A DNA stretch of 61,654 nucleotides from Tissierellia bacterium (GTDB lineage: Bacteria; Bacillota; Clostridia; Peptostreptococcales; Acidaminobacteraceae), in NCBI GenBank assembly GCA_012838225.1, contig DUPT01000041.1, positions 1 through 61,654 of the forward strand. Reading direction: 5' to 3'. Made by a program: the position numbers and the translations under genes. Under the pieces are notes generated by a model. That model saw nothing but the letters and a program-made list of their open reading frames with translations, was not told where the DNA came from and searched no databases. Shown here in pieces: positions 34,854-44,104 of this stretch (the stretch's first letter is position 1; every line of letters begins with the position of its first letter).

Positions 34854-34882
34854 TGTTCCTCTTTCGTCTGATTTATCCCATT

Positions 34883-34896
34883 GTACCAAATGGTAC
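34883..34896. promoter_or_regulatory. Inverted repeat in divergent promoter region
   Basis: GTACCA-AA-TGGTAC is a perfect 6-base inverted repeat between the glycosidase and ferredoxin-like genes, 30 bases before the glycosidase ATG. It may be a repressor operator for the glycosidase. Confidence 0.4.
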
Positions 34897-34950
34897 TGAA
34901 AAACCTCGAGCGATCGACTAAAATAACAACAGAAGACAAGGAGTACATAA

Positions 34951-35643
34951 ATGATCAAACGAAATGTAATTGAAATAGATCAAGACCGCTGCATCGGCTG
35001 CGGCCTATGCACCAAAGCCTGCCACCAAGGAGCGATCCAACTGATCGATGGCAAGGCTCAGCTGATCACTGATTCCTACTGCGACGGCTTAGGCATGTGT
35101 CTGCCCAATTGCCCGGTCGATGCCATCCAACTGGTCGAAAAAGAAACGGCCGCCTTTGATGAGAGCCGAAAGGATTTTGCTCTAAAGGGAGCCGGCTCCT
35201 GCGCCGGCTCACAGGCGAAGAGCTTTGTCCCGTTAAACAGCCTGGCTAAAAAAAGCGAGACGACTAAAGCCTCTCCGGCCTCACAGCTCGGCCAATGGCC
35301 GGTCCAGCTCCACCTGATGAATGCCAATGCCCCCTTCCTCCAAGGCGCCAATCTGCTGATCGCCGCCGACTGCACCGCCTACGCCTACGCTGACTTCCAC
35401 CAAACCTTCCTGAAGGGACGGGTCGCCCTGATCGGTTGTCCCAAGCTCGATGACACCGGCGCCTATCTCCAGAAGCTGACCGATATCTTTAGGCAAAACG
35501 ATATTTCCAGCGTCACGGTCGTTCGGATGAGTGTCCCATGCTGCGGCGGACTGCCTCGAACAGTCAAACAGGCCATCGCGCAATCGGGCGCTATCATACC
35601 CTATGCCGAGGTTACCATCACCCCCGAGGGAGAGCGTCTATAA
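34951..35643 (+). CDS. 4Fe-4S ferredoxin-type protein with C-terminal domain
   Basis: The 230-residue protein starts with two 4Fe-4S motifs, CIGCGLCTKACHQGAI and YCDGLGMCLPNCPVDAI, then has a roughly 40-residue variable linker and a C-terminal domain (about 100-225) with CPKLDD and PCCGGLPRTVKQA. This plan is seen in clostridial ferredoxin-like proteins of unknown partner. It probably carries electrons in the cytosol. The start ATG follows AAGGAG. Confidence 0.85.
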   Translation: MIKRNVIEIDQDRCIGCGLCTKACHQGAIQLIDGKAQLITDSYCDGLGMCLPNCPVDAIQLVEKETAAFDESRKDFALKGAGSCAGSQAKSFVPLNSLAKKSETTKASPASQLGQWPVQLHLMNANAPFLQGANLLIAADCTAYAYADFHQTFLKGRVALIGCPKLDDTGAYLQKLTDIFRQNDISSVTVVRMSVPCCGGLPRTVKQAIAQSGAIIPYAEVTITPEGERL

Positions 35644-35656
35644 CGCCAAATAAACA

Positions 35657-35710
35657 TTAGTCAAGTATACTTTAGTCAAGTGTGTTTCAGTAAAACGTAC
35701 TTGACTAAAT
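35657..35710 (+). promoter_or_regulatory. Repeated TTTAGTCAAGT elements before the ATPase gene
   Basis: TTAGTCAAGT occurs at 35657-35666 and 35672-35681 as direct repeats 15 bases apart; an inverted copy ACTTGACTAAA is at 35699-35709 and pairs perfectly with TTTAGTCAAGT at 35671-35681. A degenerate copy may lie between. It ends 35 bases before the ATPase ATG and looks like a multi-site operator. Confidence 0.65.
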
Positions 35711-35745
35711 TGTTTTTCATGCTATTGTTAGCTTAGGAGGCCGCT

Positions 35746-37137
35746 ATGTTCATCGGAAGAGATTTTGAGCTAAATCATCTGCAATCAAGCTATGAGAGTG
35801 ATCGGTTTGAGTTTGTCGTAGTCTACGGCCGAAGACGTGTCGGTAAGACCCGTTTGCTTCGCGAGTTCACATCGGATAAGCCCACCTTATTTTTCTCCGC
35901 CGTCCAAGAGCGAGATGCGCTAGCGCTCGAACGCTTTTCCTCACAGGTGATCGATGCTTTCCCGGAGTTGGCTTCAGTGATCAGCCGCTTTGAAAGCTGG
36001 GATAAAGCCTTGGGCTGGTTGATAGAACAAGCCAACCACAAGCGCTTCATCCTTGTGATTGACGAGTTTCCCTATCTGGCCGAATCAAATCCGGCCATCT
36101 CTTCGATCCTTCAGCACCTGGCTGATGGCCCGATGCAGCAATCCAAGCTAATGCTCATCTTGTGCGGTTCCTCTATGAGCTTTATGGAGCACCAAGTGCT
36201 TGGGATAAAAAGTCCGCTCTATGGCCGCCGAACGTCTCAGCTAAAGCTGCAGGAGATGAACTACCGAGAAAGCATGGCCTTTTTTCCCGGATGGTCTGAC
36301 AAGGACAAGCTGGAAGCCTATATGAGTGTCGGCGGCACTCCTTACTATTTGCAGGCCTTGGCTCGTCATAAAAACTATCCTCAGGCGATCATTAAAGAGT
36401 TGTTGACTCCCACCGGCCTGTTGTTTGATGAACCGGCTTCTCTGATGAACCAAGAAATGAGAAATCCGGCCGGCTATCACTCCTTGATCCGAGTGATCGC
36501 CCAAGGGGCGACCCGAGTGAATCAAATGGCCACCAAGCTACAGGAAACCTCGTCTTCAGTTTCACACTACTTAGATGAATTGATCCTGCTCGATCTGATC
36601 GAGAAAAACCTTCCCTATGGCGAAAAGAAAGGTCATCCCTTCTACTCCGTCAAAAACCTGCTCTACCGGTTCTACTATACCTTCGTCTCACCGGCTGTAT
36701 CGAGTATCGCCTACGGTCTGGGAGAAAAGGTCTTCTACGAAGCGATCAAGCCTCGCCTGAATGAATATTTTGGACATGTCTTCGAAGAAGTAGCCAAAGA
36801 GTACCTGATCATTTTGCAGCAACAGGCGAGGTTGCCGGCCTTCTATCAAGGCTTTGGCCGGTGGTGGGGCAGTGATCCTCACCTGAAGCAATCGATCGAG
36901 GTCGATGTGTTGGGGCTGAGTGACCACCACGTCCTGCTGGCCGAGTGCAAATATCAGACCGCCCCGATCGGCGTGGCGGTCCTCGAACAGCTACAATACC
37001 TGGCCAAGATCATCCATCCTCAAAAACAAAGCCACCTCTACCTGTTCTCCCGCTCAGGCTTTAGCGACCGTCTCAGGCAAGCGGCTGCCCATTATCCGGT
37101 GACACTTGTCAGCTGGGAGGATCTGATCGACCCATGA
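35746..37137 (+). CDS. AAA ATPase with winged helix and DUF234 nuclease-like domain
   Basis: The 463-residue protein has an archaeal-type ATPase domain (PF01637): Walker A YGRRRVGKTRLL, Walker B RFILVIDEFPYLAE and sensor LILCGSS. A winged-helix region follows (ATRVNQMATKLQETSSSVSHYLDEL), then a DUF234 domain with a PD-(D/E)xK-like core, IEVDVLGLSDHH and LLAECKYQ. Its function is not established; mobile or defence-related roles have been suggested for such ATPases. It is a single gene with its own repeated operator-like upstream region, and it ends at a terminator shared with the Nudix gene. Confidence 0.87.
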   Translation: MFIGRDFELNHLQSSYESDRFEFVVVYGRRRVGKTRLLREFTSDKPTLFFSAVQERDALALERFSSQVIDAFPELASVISRFESWDKALGWLIEQANHKRFILVIDEFPYLAESNPAISSILQHLADGPMQQSKLMLILCGSSMSFMEHQVLGIKSPLYGRRTSQLKLQEMNYRESMAFFPGWSDKDKLEAYMSVGGTPYYLQALARHKNYPQAIIKELLTPTGLLFDEPASLMNQEMRNPAGYHSLIRVIAQGATRVNQMATKLQETSSSVSHYLDELILLDLIEKNLPYGEKKGHPFYSVKNLLYRFYYTFVSPAVSSIAYGLGEKVFYEAIKPRLNEYFGHVFEEVAKEYLIILQQQARLPAFYQGFGRWWGSDPHLKQSIEVDVLGLSDHHVLLAECKYQTAPIGVAVLEQLQYLAKIIHPQKQSHLYLFSRSGFSDRLRQAAAHYPVTLVSWEDLIDP

Positions 37138-37167
37138 AAAAAGTCCCGACCGATAAGGGTTGGGACT
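37137..37167 (-). terminator. Terminator after the Nudix gene
   Basis: On the minus strand AGTCCCAACC/GGTCGGGACT with a 6-base loop is followed by six T. Confidence 0.8.
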
Positions 37168-37175
37168 ATTCGATC

Positions 37176-37616
37176 CTAGAGCAAACGATACTTCCACTCC
37201 CCATCCTCGAGGTAGTAGTAGAACTCAGTCAATTCATCCGATTCAAAGATCTTGACCATATCGGCAAAATCATTCGCCAGTTGATAGTTTTCGAGGTCTT
37301 GCCGTTCGATCCAAAACACCGGGCCCTCGGGCGAGCTCACTATTTCTCCTTCAAAGTCATCGGTCTTAAAGAACACGACCAGGTAGCGCTCATCGCTCTT
37401 CCACTGCTTTAGGCCGCACAGCTTCAGGTTTCTCACCGTCAGCCCGGTCTCCTCCTTGACCTCACGGATGGCCGCCTCCATAAAGGACTCCTTCGGCCGG
37501 ACCTTTCCGCCCGGGAAGGTCAGTCCCGGCCAGTCCTCCTTTAACCGATCCATCACCAACCGCTTATTGCCATCATAGACCATGACCATCGTGGTCAGAA
37601 TACACAACTCCGCCAA
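37176..37616 (-). CDS. Nudix hydrolase, 8-oxo-dGTP diphosphatase-like
   Basis: The 146-residue protein has the Nudix box GGKVRPKESFMEAAIREVKE followed by ETGL and the MutT/YtkD-like start MAELCILTTMVMVYDG. It probably cleans oxidised nucleotides or hydrolyses other nucleoside diphosphates. The start is TTG, supported by GGGAGGAG seven bases before it, so its first 44 bases overlap the end of the O-antigen-ligase-like gene. An internal ATG (MVMVYDG) is an alternative. Confidence 0.85.
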   Translation of the reverse strand: MAELCILTTMVMVYDGNKRLVMDRLKEDWPGLTFPGGKVRPKESFMEAAIREVKEETGLTVRNLKLCGLKQWKSDERYLVVFFKTDDFEGEIVSSPEGPVFWIERQDLENYQLANDFADMVKIFESDELTEFYYYLEDGEWKYRLL

Positions 37617-38907
37617 ACGCCGACTCCTCCCTAAGACATATGCCTTGTGAACCTAGGATCCCCAGGACCACCATAAAGAAATAATACACCTGCACCATCT
37701 GGATATTGAAAAAGGCCTGGACCAGGTAGCCGGCGGCGGCCGCAAAAAACAGGATCAGTCGTGGGCACTCCCTCAACCGGCGATAGGCCTTTTTCATGAT
37801 GGTCCACACAAACATCAAATAAGCGATAAGTGAAGGGATCCCACTGGCCAGCGCGATATTGAGGTACTCATTATGCGCCTTGTCCCAGTTGCGATACCTC
37901 CCCCAGTCTTCTACGATCTGATCATGGAAGTTCTGGAACATCGCCACCGACATATTCTCCACTCCGACGCCAAAGATCGGCCGCTGCCTGATCAGCTCGA
38001 CACTCAGTCGCCAGATATAGAACCGATTGCTCCCGGCGGTATCGGCCTCCTCGGGATCGGTCAGGATCAGATGGACATCGAGAAACAGCGCCAGGATCTT
38101 TTGCAGGATCGTGCCCTCGGTCGCCAGAATGAACAGACCGAATAACACCACCGACAAGATGATAAGCACCACGATCCGCCGCCTGGCCAATGACTTATTG
38201 CTCGCCTGATGGTAATAGAGCCAGATCATGATCAGAAAGCCGACCATTGCCCCGATCCACGACCCCCTGGTCCTGGTGCCAAGCAGCGTAAAATAGCTCA
38301 CCGCATACATCACCAAGCCATACCACTTGCTTCGAAACAGATAGCTGTAGAGGGTGAAGGGCAGTGTCAGGGTAAGATAGGAGCCCAGGAAATTGGGGTT
38401 TCCCATGGTCGAAAACACCAGTCCCCGCCAGGAATCGGGATAGAGCCGAAGAAAAGTCGGATCGATTTTAAAAAACTGCAGCAGCCCAAACAGATCGATC
38501 ACCAACAGTGACCCCAGGACCGCCCCAACCAACACATCCTCTCTCAGCCGCAGTCGTCGCCCGACCAGGTAGGCCATGAGATAGAAGCTGAAGGTGATCA
38601 GACCGTCTCGCCGGGCATCGCTCCCAAAGACCGCCAGCTTCGGATCGAGCGCCAACACGCTCGACACCACGACCAAGCCGACATAGGCCAGCAGCCATTT
38701 GTTCTCCGTCTCTTGCCACTGAAAATCAAACCGGCCGCGATAGAGCGTGGCGCCGATAAAGATCACCATCAATACCGCCAAAGCGTAGAACTTCGAGATC
38801 GCTATATTAAACCGGCTGCCATCGGGAAACATCACCAATGGCACCACCGCCAGCAGCGCCAAAGCGAGAAAATCGATCAGTCGCTGATAATGATTGTCTT
38901 TTGTCAT
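37573..38907 (-). CDS. O-antigen ligase-like polytopic membrane protein
   Basis: The protein has about ten to twelve TM segments and the large extracytoplasmic loop of the WaaL/Wzy_C family before a late helix (RPIFGVGVENMSVAMFQNFHDQIVEDWGRYRNWDKAHNEYLNIALASG; the conserved part is KAHNEYLNIAL). In Gram-positives such proteins are thought to polymerise or ligate cell-surface glycans, or glycosylate proteins. MTKDNHYQRL is chosen as the start (GGGAG before it); an upstream ATG adds 16 residues. Confidence 0.82.
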   Translation of the reverse strand: MTKDNHYQRLIDFLALALLAVVPLVMFPDGSRFNIAISKFYALAVLMVIFIGATLYRGRFDFQWQETENKWLLAYVGLVVVSSVLALDPKLAVFGSDARRDGLITFSFYLMAYLVGRRLRLREDVLVGAVLGSLLVIDLFGLLQFFKIDPTFLRLYPDSWRGLVFSTMGNPNFLGSYLTLTLPFTLYSYLFRSKWYGLVMYAVSYFTLLGTRTRGSWIGAMVGFLIMIWLYYHQASNKSLARRRIVVLIILSVVLFGLFILATEGTILQKILALFLDVHLILTDPEEADTAGSNRFYIWRLSVELIRQRPIFGVGVENMSVAMFQNFHDQIVEDWGRYRNWDKAHNEYLNIALASGIPSLIAYLMFVWTIMKKAYRRLRECPRLILFFAAAAGYLVQAFFNIQMVQVYYFFMVVLGILGSQGICLREESAFGGVVYSDHDGHGL

Positions 38908-38981
38908 ACTCGCTCCCCAGGATATCTTTTTCTCCATTATAACCTCTTCGGCCATCTCGGCAAGAAAAACGAGCGCTTAAA

Positions 38982-39009
38982 TTGACAATCAGCTCCGACA
39001 TGCTATACT
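38982..39009 (+). promoter_or_regulatory. Promoter of trpS
   Basis: TTGACA (38982-38987), a 16-base spacer and TATACT (39004-39009), directly in front of the T-box leader. Confidence 0.8.
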
Positions 39010-39015
39010 AAAACC

Positions 39016-39198
39016 AATATCGAAGACCGGACAGAGTACGTTTGTCCCTGCTCGAAAGAGAGTCGGCTACTGGTGGGAGGCCGATGAGTAAACAAACCGA
39101 ATGGACCCGCGAGATCACTCGCTCAAGTGAGCGTTACCAAAACGAGACCCAAATAGGTGGTACCGTGCATTCAGCGCCCTATACTTAGGGTGTTTTTT
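39016..39198 (+). promoter_or_regulatory. T-box riboswitch, tryptophan specifier
   Basis: The leader shows stem I features (GAAAGAGAGTCGG...GGTGGGAGGCCGAT), the specifier GAA-TGG-ACC with TGG at 39102-39104, the T-box AGGTGGTACCGTG (39155-39167), and a terminator made of CCCTA/TAGGG followed by TTTTTT (39175-39198). Uncharged tRNA-Trp would pair with TGG and with the T-box bulge to prevent termination and raise trpS expression. The 304 bases between the divergent genes are filled by this element and its promoter. Confidence 0.95.
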
Positions 39199-39211
39199 AT
39201 TGGGAGGAAAC

Positions 39212-40198
39212 ATGAAAAAGAGAATCTTCAGCGGCGTGCAACCCTCGGGGGATCTGACCCTGGGCAACTATCTCGGAGCCCTGCGCAACTGGGCCAAGCT
39301 CCAGGATGAATACGATGCCATCTACAGCATCGTCGACCTGCATGCCATCACCGTCAAACAAGATTCCAAACAGCTTCACCATCGCACCCTGCAAAACCTG
39401 GCGATGTATATCGCCTCGGGCGTCGACCCGAAAAAGAACACCTTCTTTATCCAGTCTCATGTCAAAGAGCACAGTGAGCTGAGCTGGATCCTGACATGCA
39501 ACAGCTATATGGGTGAGCTCTCCCGTATGACTCAGTATAAGGACAAGAGTCAGCGCCACGGCGACTCGATCCCGGCCGGCCTGTTCATCTACCCGGTCCT
39601 GATGGCAGCCGACATCCTGCTCTATCAGGCTGATCTTGTGCCGGTGGGCGATGATCAGTCGCAGCATGTCGAGCTGACGAGAGACCTGGCCATCCGGTTC
39701 AACAATGCCTATGGCGAGACCTTCACCATCCCAAAGACGTATACCTCACCCTTTGGCGCCCGCATCTACGACCTCCAGACCCCCACCAAGCTGATGAGTA
39801 AATCGGCCGAAGCCCAAGCCGGGATCATCTTCCTACTCGATGACGAAAAGGTGATCCGGCGAAAGATCGCCCGCTCCGTGACCGACAATGTCGGCCTGAT
39901 CCAATACAATGACGAGCAGCCGGGCGTAAAAAACCTGCTCAATATCATCGCCCTGATCCGGGACAAAACGACCGCTCAGGTGGTGCAAGAGCTGGAGGGA
40001 AAGGGGTATAAAGCCCTCAAGGACGAAGCGACCGACGCCGCATTGTCGGTCATCCTACCGCTTCAAAAACGAATCTACGAACTGCTGGCTGATCCGGCCG
40101 AGCTGGCCGGCATCTACACGAGCGGCGCCGAGCGCGCCCGTGACATCGCGGCCACTACCCTAGACGACGTCAAACAAAAAATCGGCTTTGTATTATAG
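39212..40198 (+). CDS. trpS: Tryptophan--tRNA ligase
   Basis: The 328-residue class I synthetase starts MKKRIFSGVQPSGDLTLGNYL; the HIGH-equivalent is GNYLGAL and the KMSKS-equivalent is KLMSKS in QTPTKLMSKSAEA. It charges tRNA-Trp. The ATG at 39212 with GGGAGGAAAC before it is chosen over a TTG inside the ribosome site. It is controlled by the Trp T-box upstream and is followed after 11 bases by a DUF853 gene. Confidence 0.97.
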   Translation: MKKRIFSGVQPSGDLTLGNYLGALRNWAKLQDEYDAIYSIVDLHAITVKQDSKQLHHRTLQNLAMYIASGVDPKKNTFFIQSHVKEHSELSWILTCNSYMGELSRMTQYKDKSQRHGDSIPAGLFIYPVLMAADILLYQADLVPVGDDQSQHVELTRDLAIRFNNAYGETFTIPKTYTSPFGARIYDLQTPTKLMSKSAEAQAGIIFLLDDEKVIRRKIARSVTDNVGLIQYNDEQPGVKNLLNIIALIRDKTTAQVVQELEGKGYKALKDEATDAALSVILPLQKRIYELLADPAELAGIYTSGAERARDIAATTLDDVKQKIGFVL

Positions 40199-40209
40199 GA
40201 GGAAGAAGG

Positions 40210-41685
40210 ATGAACTTTGCGATCCGCCCCGACGGCACTCCCTTGGTCTTTGATGCCTCGATGGCCAACCGCCACGGCCTGGTCGCCGGTGCCACCGGTA
40301 CCGGAAAGACCGTCACCATCAAGCTCTTGGCAGAAGAGTTTGCTAAGCAGGGCATCCCGGTCTTTATCACCGACCTAAAGGGTGATCTGACCGGCTTTGT
40401 CCAAGCCGGCAGCCTGGACGACAAGCTGGCCGAGCGCCTCGAAGCCATCGGTGCACCGACCCCGGAATTCCAGGCCTTCAGCGCCAACTTCTGGGACGTT
40501 CTAAAGCAAAACGGCATCCCGCTTCGAGCCACCATCTCGGAAATGGGACCGCTGCTTCTCTCGCGCCTGCTCGGTCTAAACGACACCCAGACCGGCGTGA
40601 TGTATGCCATCTTCAAGATCGCCGATGATCAAGAACTCCTCCTGTTAGACTATAAAGATCTGCAAGCCATCCTGGCGTTCGTGTCGGAAAACAATAAAGA
40701 ATTCTCGGCCGCCTACGGAAATCTCCAGCGCCAATCGATCGGAGCCATCCAGCGAAAACTCTTAGTCCTCGAGCAACAGGGCGCCCATGAATTCTTCCAG
40801 GAGCCGGCCCTCGATATCCGCGACTTCCTGCAGCGCGATGTCAACGGCCAAGGCATCATCAATGTCCTCGATGCCCGTGAGATCTATCACTCGCCCGACC
40901 TCTACTCAGCCTTTATCCTCTATCTCCTGAGTGAGCTCTACGAAGCCTTGCCGGAGGTGGGCGATCAGCCGCTGCCCAAGCTCATCTTCTTCTTTGAAGA
41001 GGCCCACCTGCTGTTCCAAAACGCCTCCAAGGTCCTGTTGGAGCGGATCGAACAGGTGGTCAAGCTCATCCGGTCCAAGGGCGTGGGGCTGTTCTTTTGC
41101 ACCCAAAACCCGCGCGATATCCCGGACAATGTCCTGGCTCAATTAGGCGCTAAGATCCAGCACGCCCTCAGAGCCTATACGCCGGCCGAGCAACGGGCCG
41201 TCAAGGCCGTGGCCGACAGCTTCCGGGGCAATCCCGACTTCGATGTGGCCGAGGAGCTGCTGCAGCTGCAGATTGGGGAGGCCTTGGTCTCGACCCTGGA
41301 TGAAAAGGGCATCCCGACGCCGGTCGAGAAGGTCTTTATCCTGGCACCGGCCTCGCAGATCGGTCCGGTCGATCAGATCACCGTCCAAAACCATGTCCGA
41401 GCCTCTCACCTGTTCAATAAGTATGAGCGGACCTTTGACTCCGAGTCGGCCTATGAGATCCTGGCCCGAAAGGTCGAAGAAGTCGAAGCCGCCCGGCAAC
41501 GTGAGCTCGAAGCGGCCGAGGCCGCCAAGGCCAAAGAAGACTCCTTCCTGGGAAATATCTTCAAGGGCCGCTCCAAGAGCGACTCACCGCTCGAGCGAAT
41601 GGTCAAAAACACCATGGGCTCGATCGGGACTCAGATCGGACGAAGCATCTACCGCGGCATCTTTGGCAACCTGCTCAAACGATAA
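40210..41685 (+). CDS. HerA-like/DUF853 ATPase
   Basis: The 491-residue protein has Walker A VAGATGTGKTVTI, Walker B LIFFFEEAHLLF, and GLFFCTQNPRDIPDNVL plus an arginine-finger-like region (LGAKIQHALRAYTPAEQRAV). This matches DUF853/YjgR, a bacterial relative of the HerA-FtsK pump ATPases whose job is not established. A charged helical stretch (VEEVEAARQRELEAAEAAKAKED) precedes the C-terminus. It is co-transcribed with trpS, which is likely a gene-order accident. Confidence 0.9.
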   Translation: MNFAIRPDGTPLVFDASMANRHGLVAGATGTGKTVTIKLLAEEFAKQGIPVFITDLKGDLTGFVQAGSLDDKLAERLEAIGAPTPEFQAFSANFWDVLKQNGIPLRATISEMGPLLLSRLLGLNDTQTGVMYAIFKIADDQELLLLDYKDLQAILAFVSENNKEFSAAYGNLQRQSIGAIQRKLLVLEQQGAHEFFQEPALDIRDFLQRDVNGQGIINVLDAREIYHSPDLYSAFILYLLSELYEALPEVGDQPLPKLIFFFEEAHLLFQNASKVLLERIEQVVKLIRSKGVGLFFCTQNPRDIPDNVLAQLGAKIQHALRAYTPAEQRAVKAVADSFRGNPDFDVAEELLQLQIGEALVSTLDEKGIPTPVEKVFILAPASQIGPVDQITVQNHVRASHLFNKYERTFDSESAYEILARKVEEVEAARQRELEAAEAAKAKEDSFLGNIFKGRSKSDSPLERMVKNTMGSIGTQIGRSIYRGIFGNLLKR

Positions 41686-41693
41686 AACAACAA

Positions 41694-41728
41694 ACCGGCT
41701 TGATCACTCCGATCAGGCCGGTCTTTTG
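41694..41728 (+). terminator. Terminator of the trpS operon
   Basis: ACCGGCTTGATC (41694-41705) pairs with GATCAGGCCGGT (41711-41722) and is followed by CTTTTG. Confidence 0.8.
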
Positions 41729-41733
41729 TATGA

Positions 41734-43176
41734 CTAGTTTCTCTTAGCTCGGTCCTTGTCTTGTAGCCACTGATAGCGCTTGGTCAATTCCCGAGAGGCT
41801 CGCTTCATCCGTTCAGCCAGCCGAGCCGAGAGCTCAGGATAAAGCACTTCGACCGACTCCCCTTCATCGCGGCTCCATCGGAGGATCACCTCCATAGCCC
41901 GCTCCGCGATATCATCCGTCTCATTCAGGGCCTGCTCGATCAGCTTCATACCCATACCGGGAAAGCGGTAGAGCTCCATGAGGAGTAGCGAATAAACCGA
42001 ATAATTGCCAAATGACTCATCCGATGAGAGAAGCTCGGCATAATAGTCGATCACCCGGTCTCGCTTTTGCGGAAACTTGAGGATCCTATCCGCATAAATG
42101 GCACCGATTAAGGGCTTCTGCTGCATCAGTCGCCACACCGTCTCCGAGTCGTCGACATCAAAGAGCTCGGATACCATCAGCCCGAGGTCCATTTCCTCAA
42201 CCTCCTCTGAGGCAAGCGCCTGTTCGATCATCGGCCGCCAATCGACCCGGCGATACATCTGACGAAAGCGATCGGCCAATACCTCGGCATCGGCTATAGG
42301 CGAGTCCTCAAAATAATCGACCAACCGGGAATACGTCTCCAGATGCTTAAGCTTTGGCACCTGGCGTCTGGCGTGACGCCGTAGATGGCGTATGAATGTA
42401 TCCAGATGGAGATAGCCATCGAGTTGCTTCTTCTCGTTGTCACTGGCCATCACACCCTCCAACAGGCGGAGGATGCCATCAAAATAGATCGGGTCTAGCG
42501 TGTCCCGCTGAACCATCTCATTGACTTCCATCAGGTAGAGCAGATCGTAAGACAACTCATAGATATCCGGTGTATCTGGAATGCCTTGGCGCATCATCCA
42601 ATCTATCTGTTGCTCACTCATACGATCCATCGACTGAAACGCCATGATCCGACCATAGTGGTGCAGCCTCTTAGCATAGTCAAAATAGATCTGATCGTTG
42701 CCCAACTGTAGGTAGAAGGCAGCGTCTAGTACATAGTAGGTCAGGTCCTCAGCCAGACCAAGTGTCCAGAGGATCTCTTCTATCTCCTCATCGATCGCTT
42801 CCAATTGGATCGGCAACGACAAGATCGCCAGCTTCACCTGATCGGCATCACCGCTTTTTGTCAGGACTTCGACCAGATGCTCTCGCGCCGCAGCTTGGTC
42901 GGGCGCCACCCCTTGGGCGCTAGCCCAGCCAAACGTATCGATCAGCTCGATTTCTTGTTTTGACAAGGCAGGACCACTGACCGGTTGCCTTTTATGGCGC
43001 TTGAGCAGTCTTTCGACAGGATCTGACCCATACTCTTCACTCAGGCTCAGGAGCGTATCGTTCTCCCCCGGTGAAGTGAAGCTGTCCTCCGGCGAAGCCG
43101 CCCAAAAATCAAAGGGTAGGCGCCCCTCATCATCGATATTCTGTCGTATGTTGTCATAGATACTATCAGCTTTCAT
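41734..43176 (-). CDS. Hypothetical helical protein, possibly HEAT-like
   Basis: The 480-residue, acidic cytosolic protein has no signal or TM segment. After a low-complexity N-terminus it is predicted by eye to be all helical, with repeating units of about 35-45 residues (GLMVSELFDVDDSETVWRLM, ...YSVYSLLLMELYRFPGMGM) like HEAT/ARM scaffolds. No catalytic motif is seen and I do not recognise the family. It is transcribed with, or just before, the YitT gene. Confidence 0.7.
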   Translation of the reverse strand: MKADSIYDNIRQNIDDEGRLPFDFWAASPEDSFTSPGENDTLLSLSEEYGSDPVERLLKRHKRQPVSGPALSKQEIELIDTFGWASAQGVAPDQAAAREHLVEVLTKSGDADQVKLAILSLPIQLEAIDEEIEEILWTLGLAEDLTYYVLDAAFYLQLGNDQIYFDYAKRLHHYGRIMAFQSMDRMSEQQIDWMMRQGIPDTPDIYELSYDLLYLMEVNEMVQRDTLDPIYFDGILRLLEGVMASDNEKKQLDGYLHLDTFIRHLRRHARRQVPKLKHLETYSRLVDYFEDSPIADAEVLADRFRQMYRRVDWRPMIEQALASEEVEEMDLGLMVSELFDVDDSETVWRLMQQKPLIGAIYADRILKFPQKRDRVIDYYAELLSSDESFGNYSVYSLLLMELYRFPGMGMKLIEQALNETDDIAERAMEVILRWSRDEGESVEVLYPELSARLAERMKRASRELTKRYQWLQDKDRAKRN

Positions 43177-43216
43177 CTTGTCTCCATGGATCGTGTCCGA
43201 TCATCTCGGGATCCGT

Positions 43217-44104
43217 CTAGATCCGTTTCTCAAAGTTTCCGATCACCCGGCTATCCTCTTGGATCACGATAAAGGCGTGCGGATCGAGCCGCCGGATCAA
43301 TCGGGTGACATAGTTTAGTTCATACTTATTGATGACCGTATAGTGGATCAGCGAACCCTCCTTGGTATAGGCCCCAAAGCCCTCCCAATTGGTAACGCCG
43401 CGACCAAACTCTTTCATGATGGCCTGATCGACCCCCGCCACCTTGGTAAAGATCATCAGCGTCACGGTGATGTTCTGCATATGGAAGCGATCGGTCACCA
43501 GCGATTGGATGGCCGTAAGCAAGAGCGAATAGACTAGAATCTCAAAATTATGTGTCAGTGCCATCAGCCCAAACACGACGGAGTTAAAGATCAGTGTCAA
43601 ACGACCGACACTGAAATTGGCTCTCGTCTTAGTAAAATACAGCCCTAGGATATCCTGACCGCCGGCACAAAACCCGCCCGTCAGGATCATCCCGACCCCA
43701 AGACCGGTGATGATACCGGCGACGACGATTGCCGTCAACGGGTCATGAAAGAGCTTCTCCGGATAGACCTTGATCAACGACATCATGGCCGTAAGGATCA
43801 CCGTCATCGTGATGGTGCGATAGAAGAACACCCGCCCCAGTCTCAGGTAGGCCAGGATCAATAGCGGCACATTCAGCAGAAAGTAGATGACACCGGCGGT
43901 ATCAAAGCCGCTGATGGCCGTGATATTGACATCGAGCCCAAGCAGGCTTCGAATCAGCATCGCTACCCCGACGACCCCACCGTTATACAGGTTTTGCGGC
44001 ACGATAAAGACATTGGTGCCGACGGCAAAGAACAGACAGCCCAGGACCGCCATCCCAAAATTCTTCCACGACATGCGCAGTGACTTACGAAATCGACTAA
44101 TCAT
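43217..44104 (-). CDS. YitT family membrane protein (DUF2179 tail)
   Basis: The 295-residue protein has five or six TM helices in the YitT pattern (FGMAVLGCLFFAVGTNVFIVPQNLYNGGVVGVAMLI; GGFCAGGQDILGLYFTKTRANFSVG) and a C-terminal cytosolic DUF2179 domain (YTVINKYELNYVTRLIRRLDPHAFIVIQ). Such proteins are widespread in Bacillota and their transport role is unknown. It overlaps the MFS gene by 8 bases. Confidence 0.9.
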   Translation of the reverse strand: MISRFRKSLRMSWKNFGMAVLGCLFFAVGTNVFIVPQNLYNGGVVGVAMLIRSLLGLDVNITAISGFDTAGVIYFLLNVPLLILAYLRLGRVFFYRTITMTVILTAMMSLIKVYPEKLFHDPLTAIVVAGIITGLGVGMILTGGFCAGGQDILGLYFTKTRANFSVGRLTLIFNSVVFGLMALTHNFEILVYSLLLTAIQSLVTDRFHMQNITVTLMIFTKVAGVDQAIMKEFGRGVTNWEGFGAYTKEGSLIHYTVINKYELNYVTRLIRRLDPHAFIVIQEDSRVIGNFEKRI

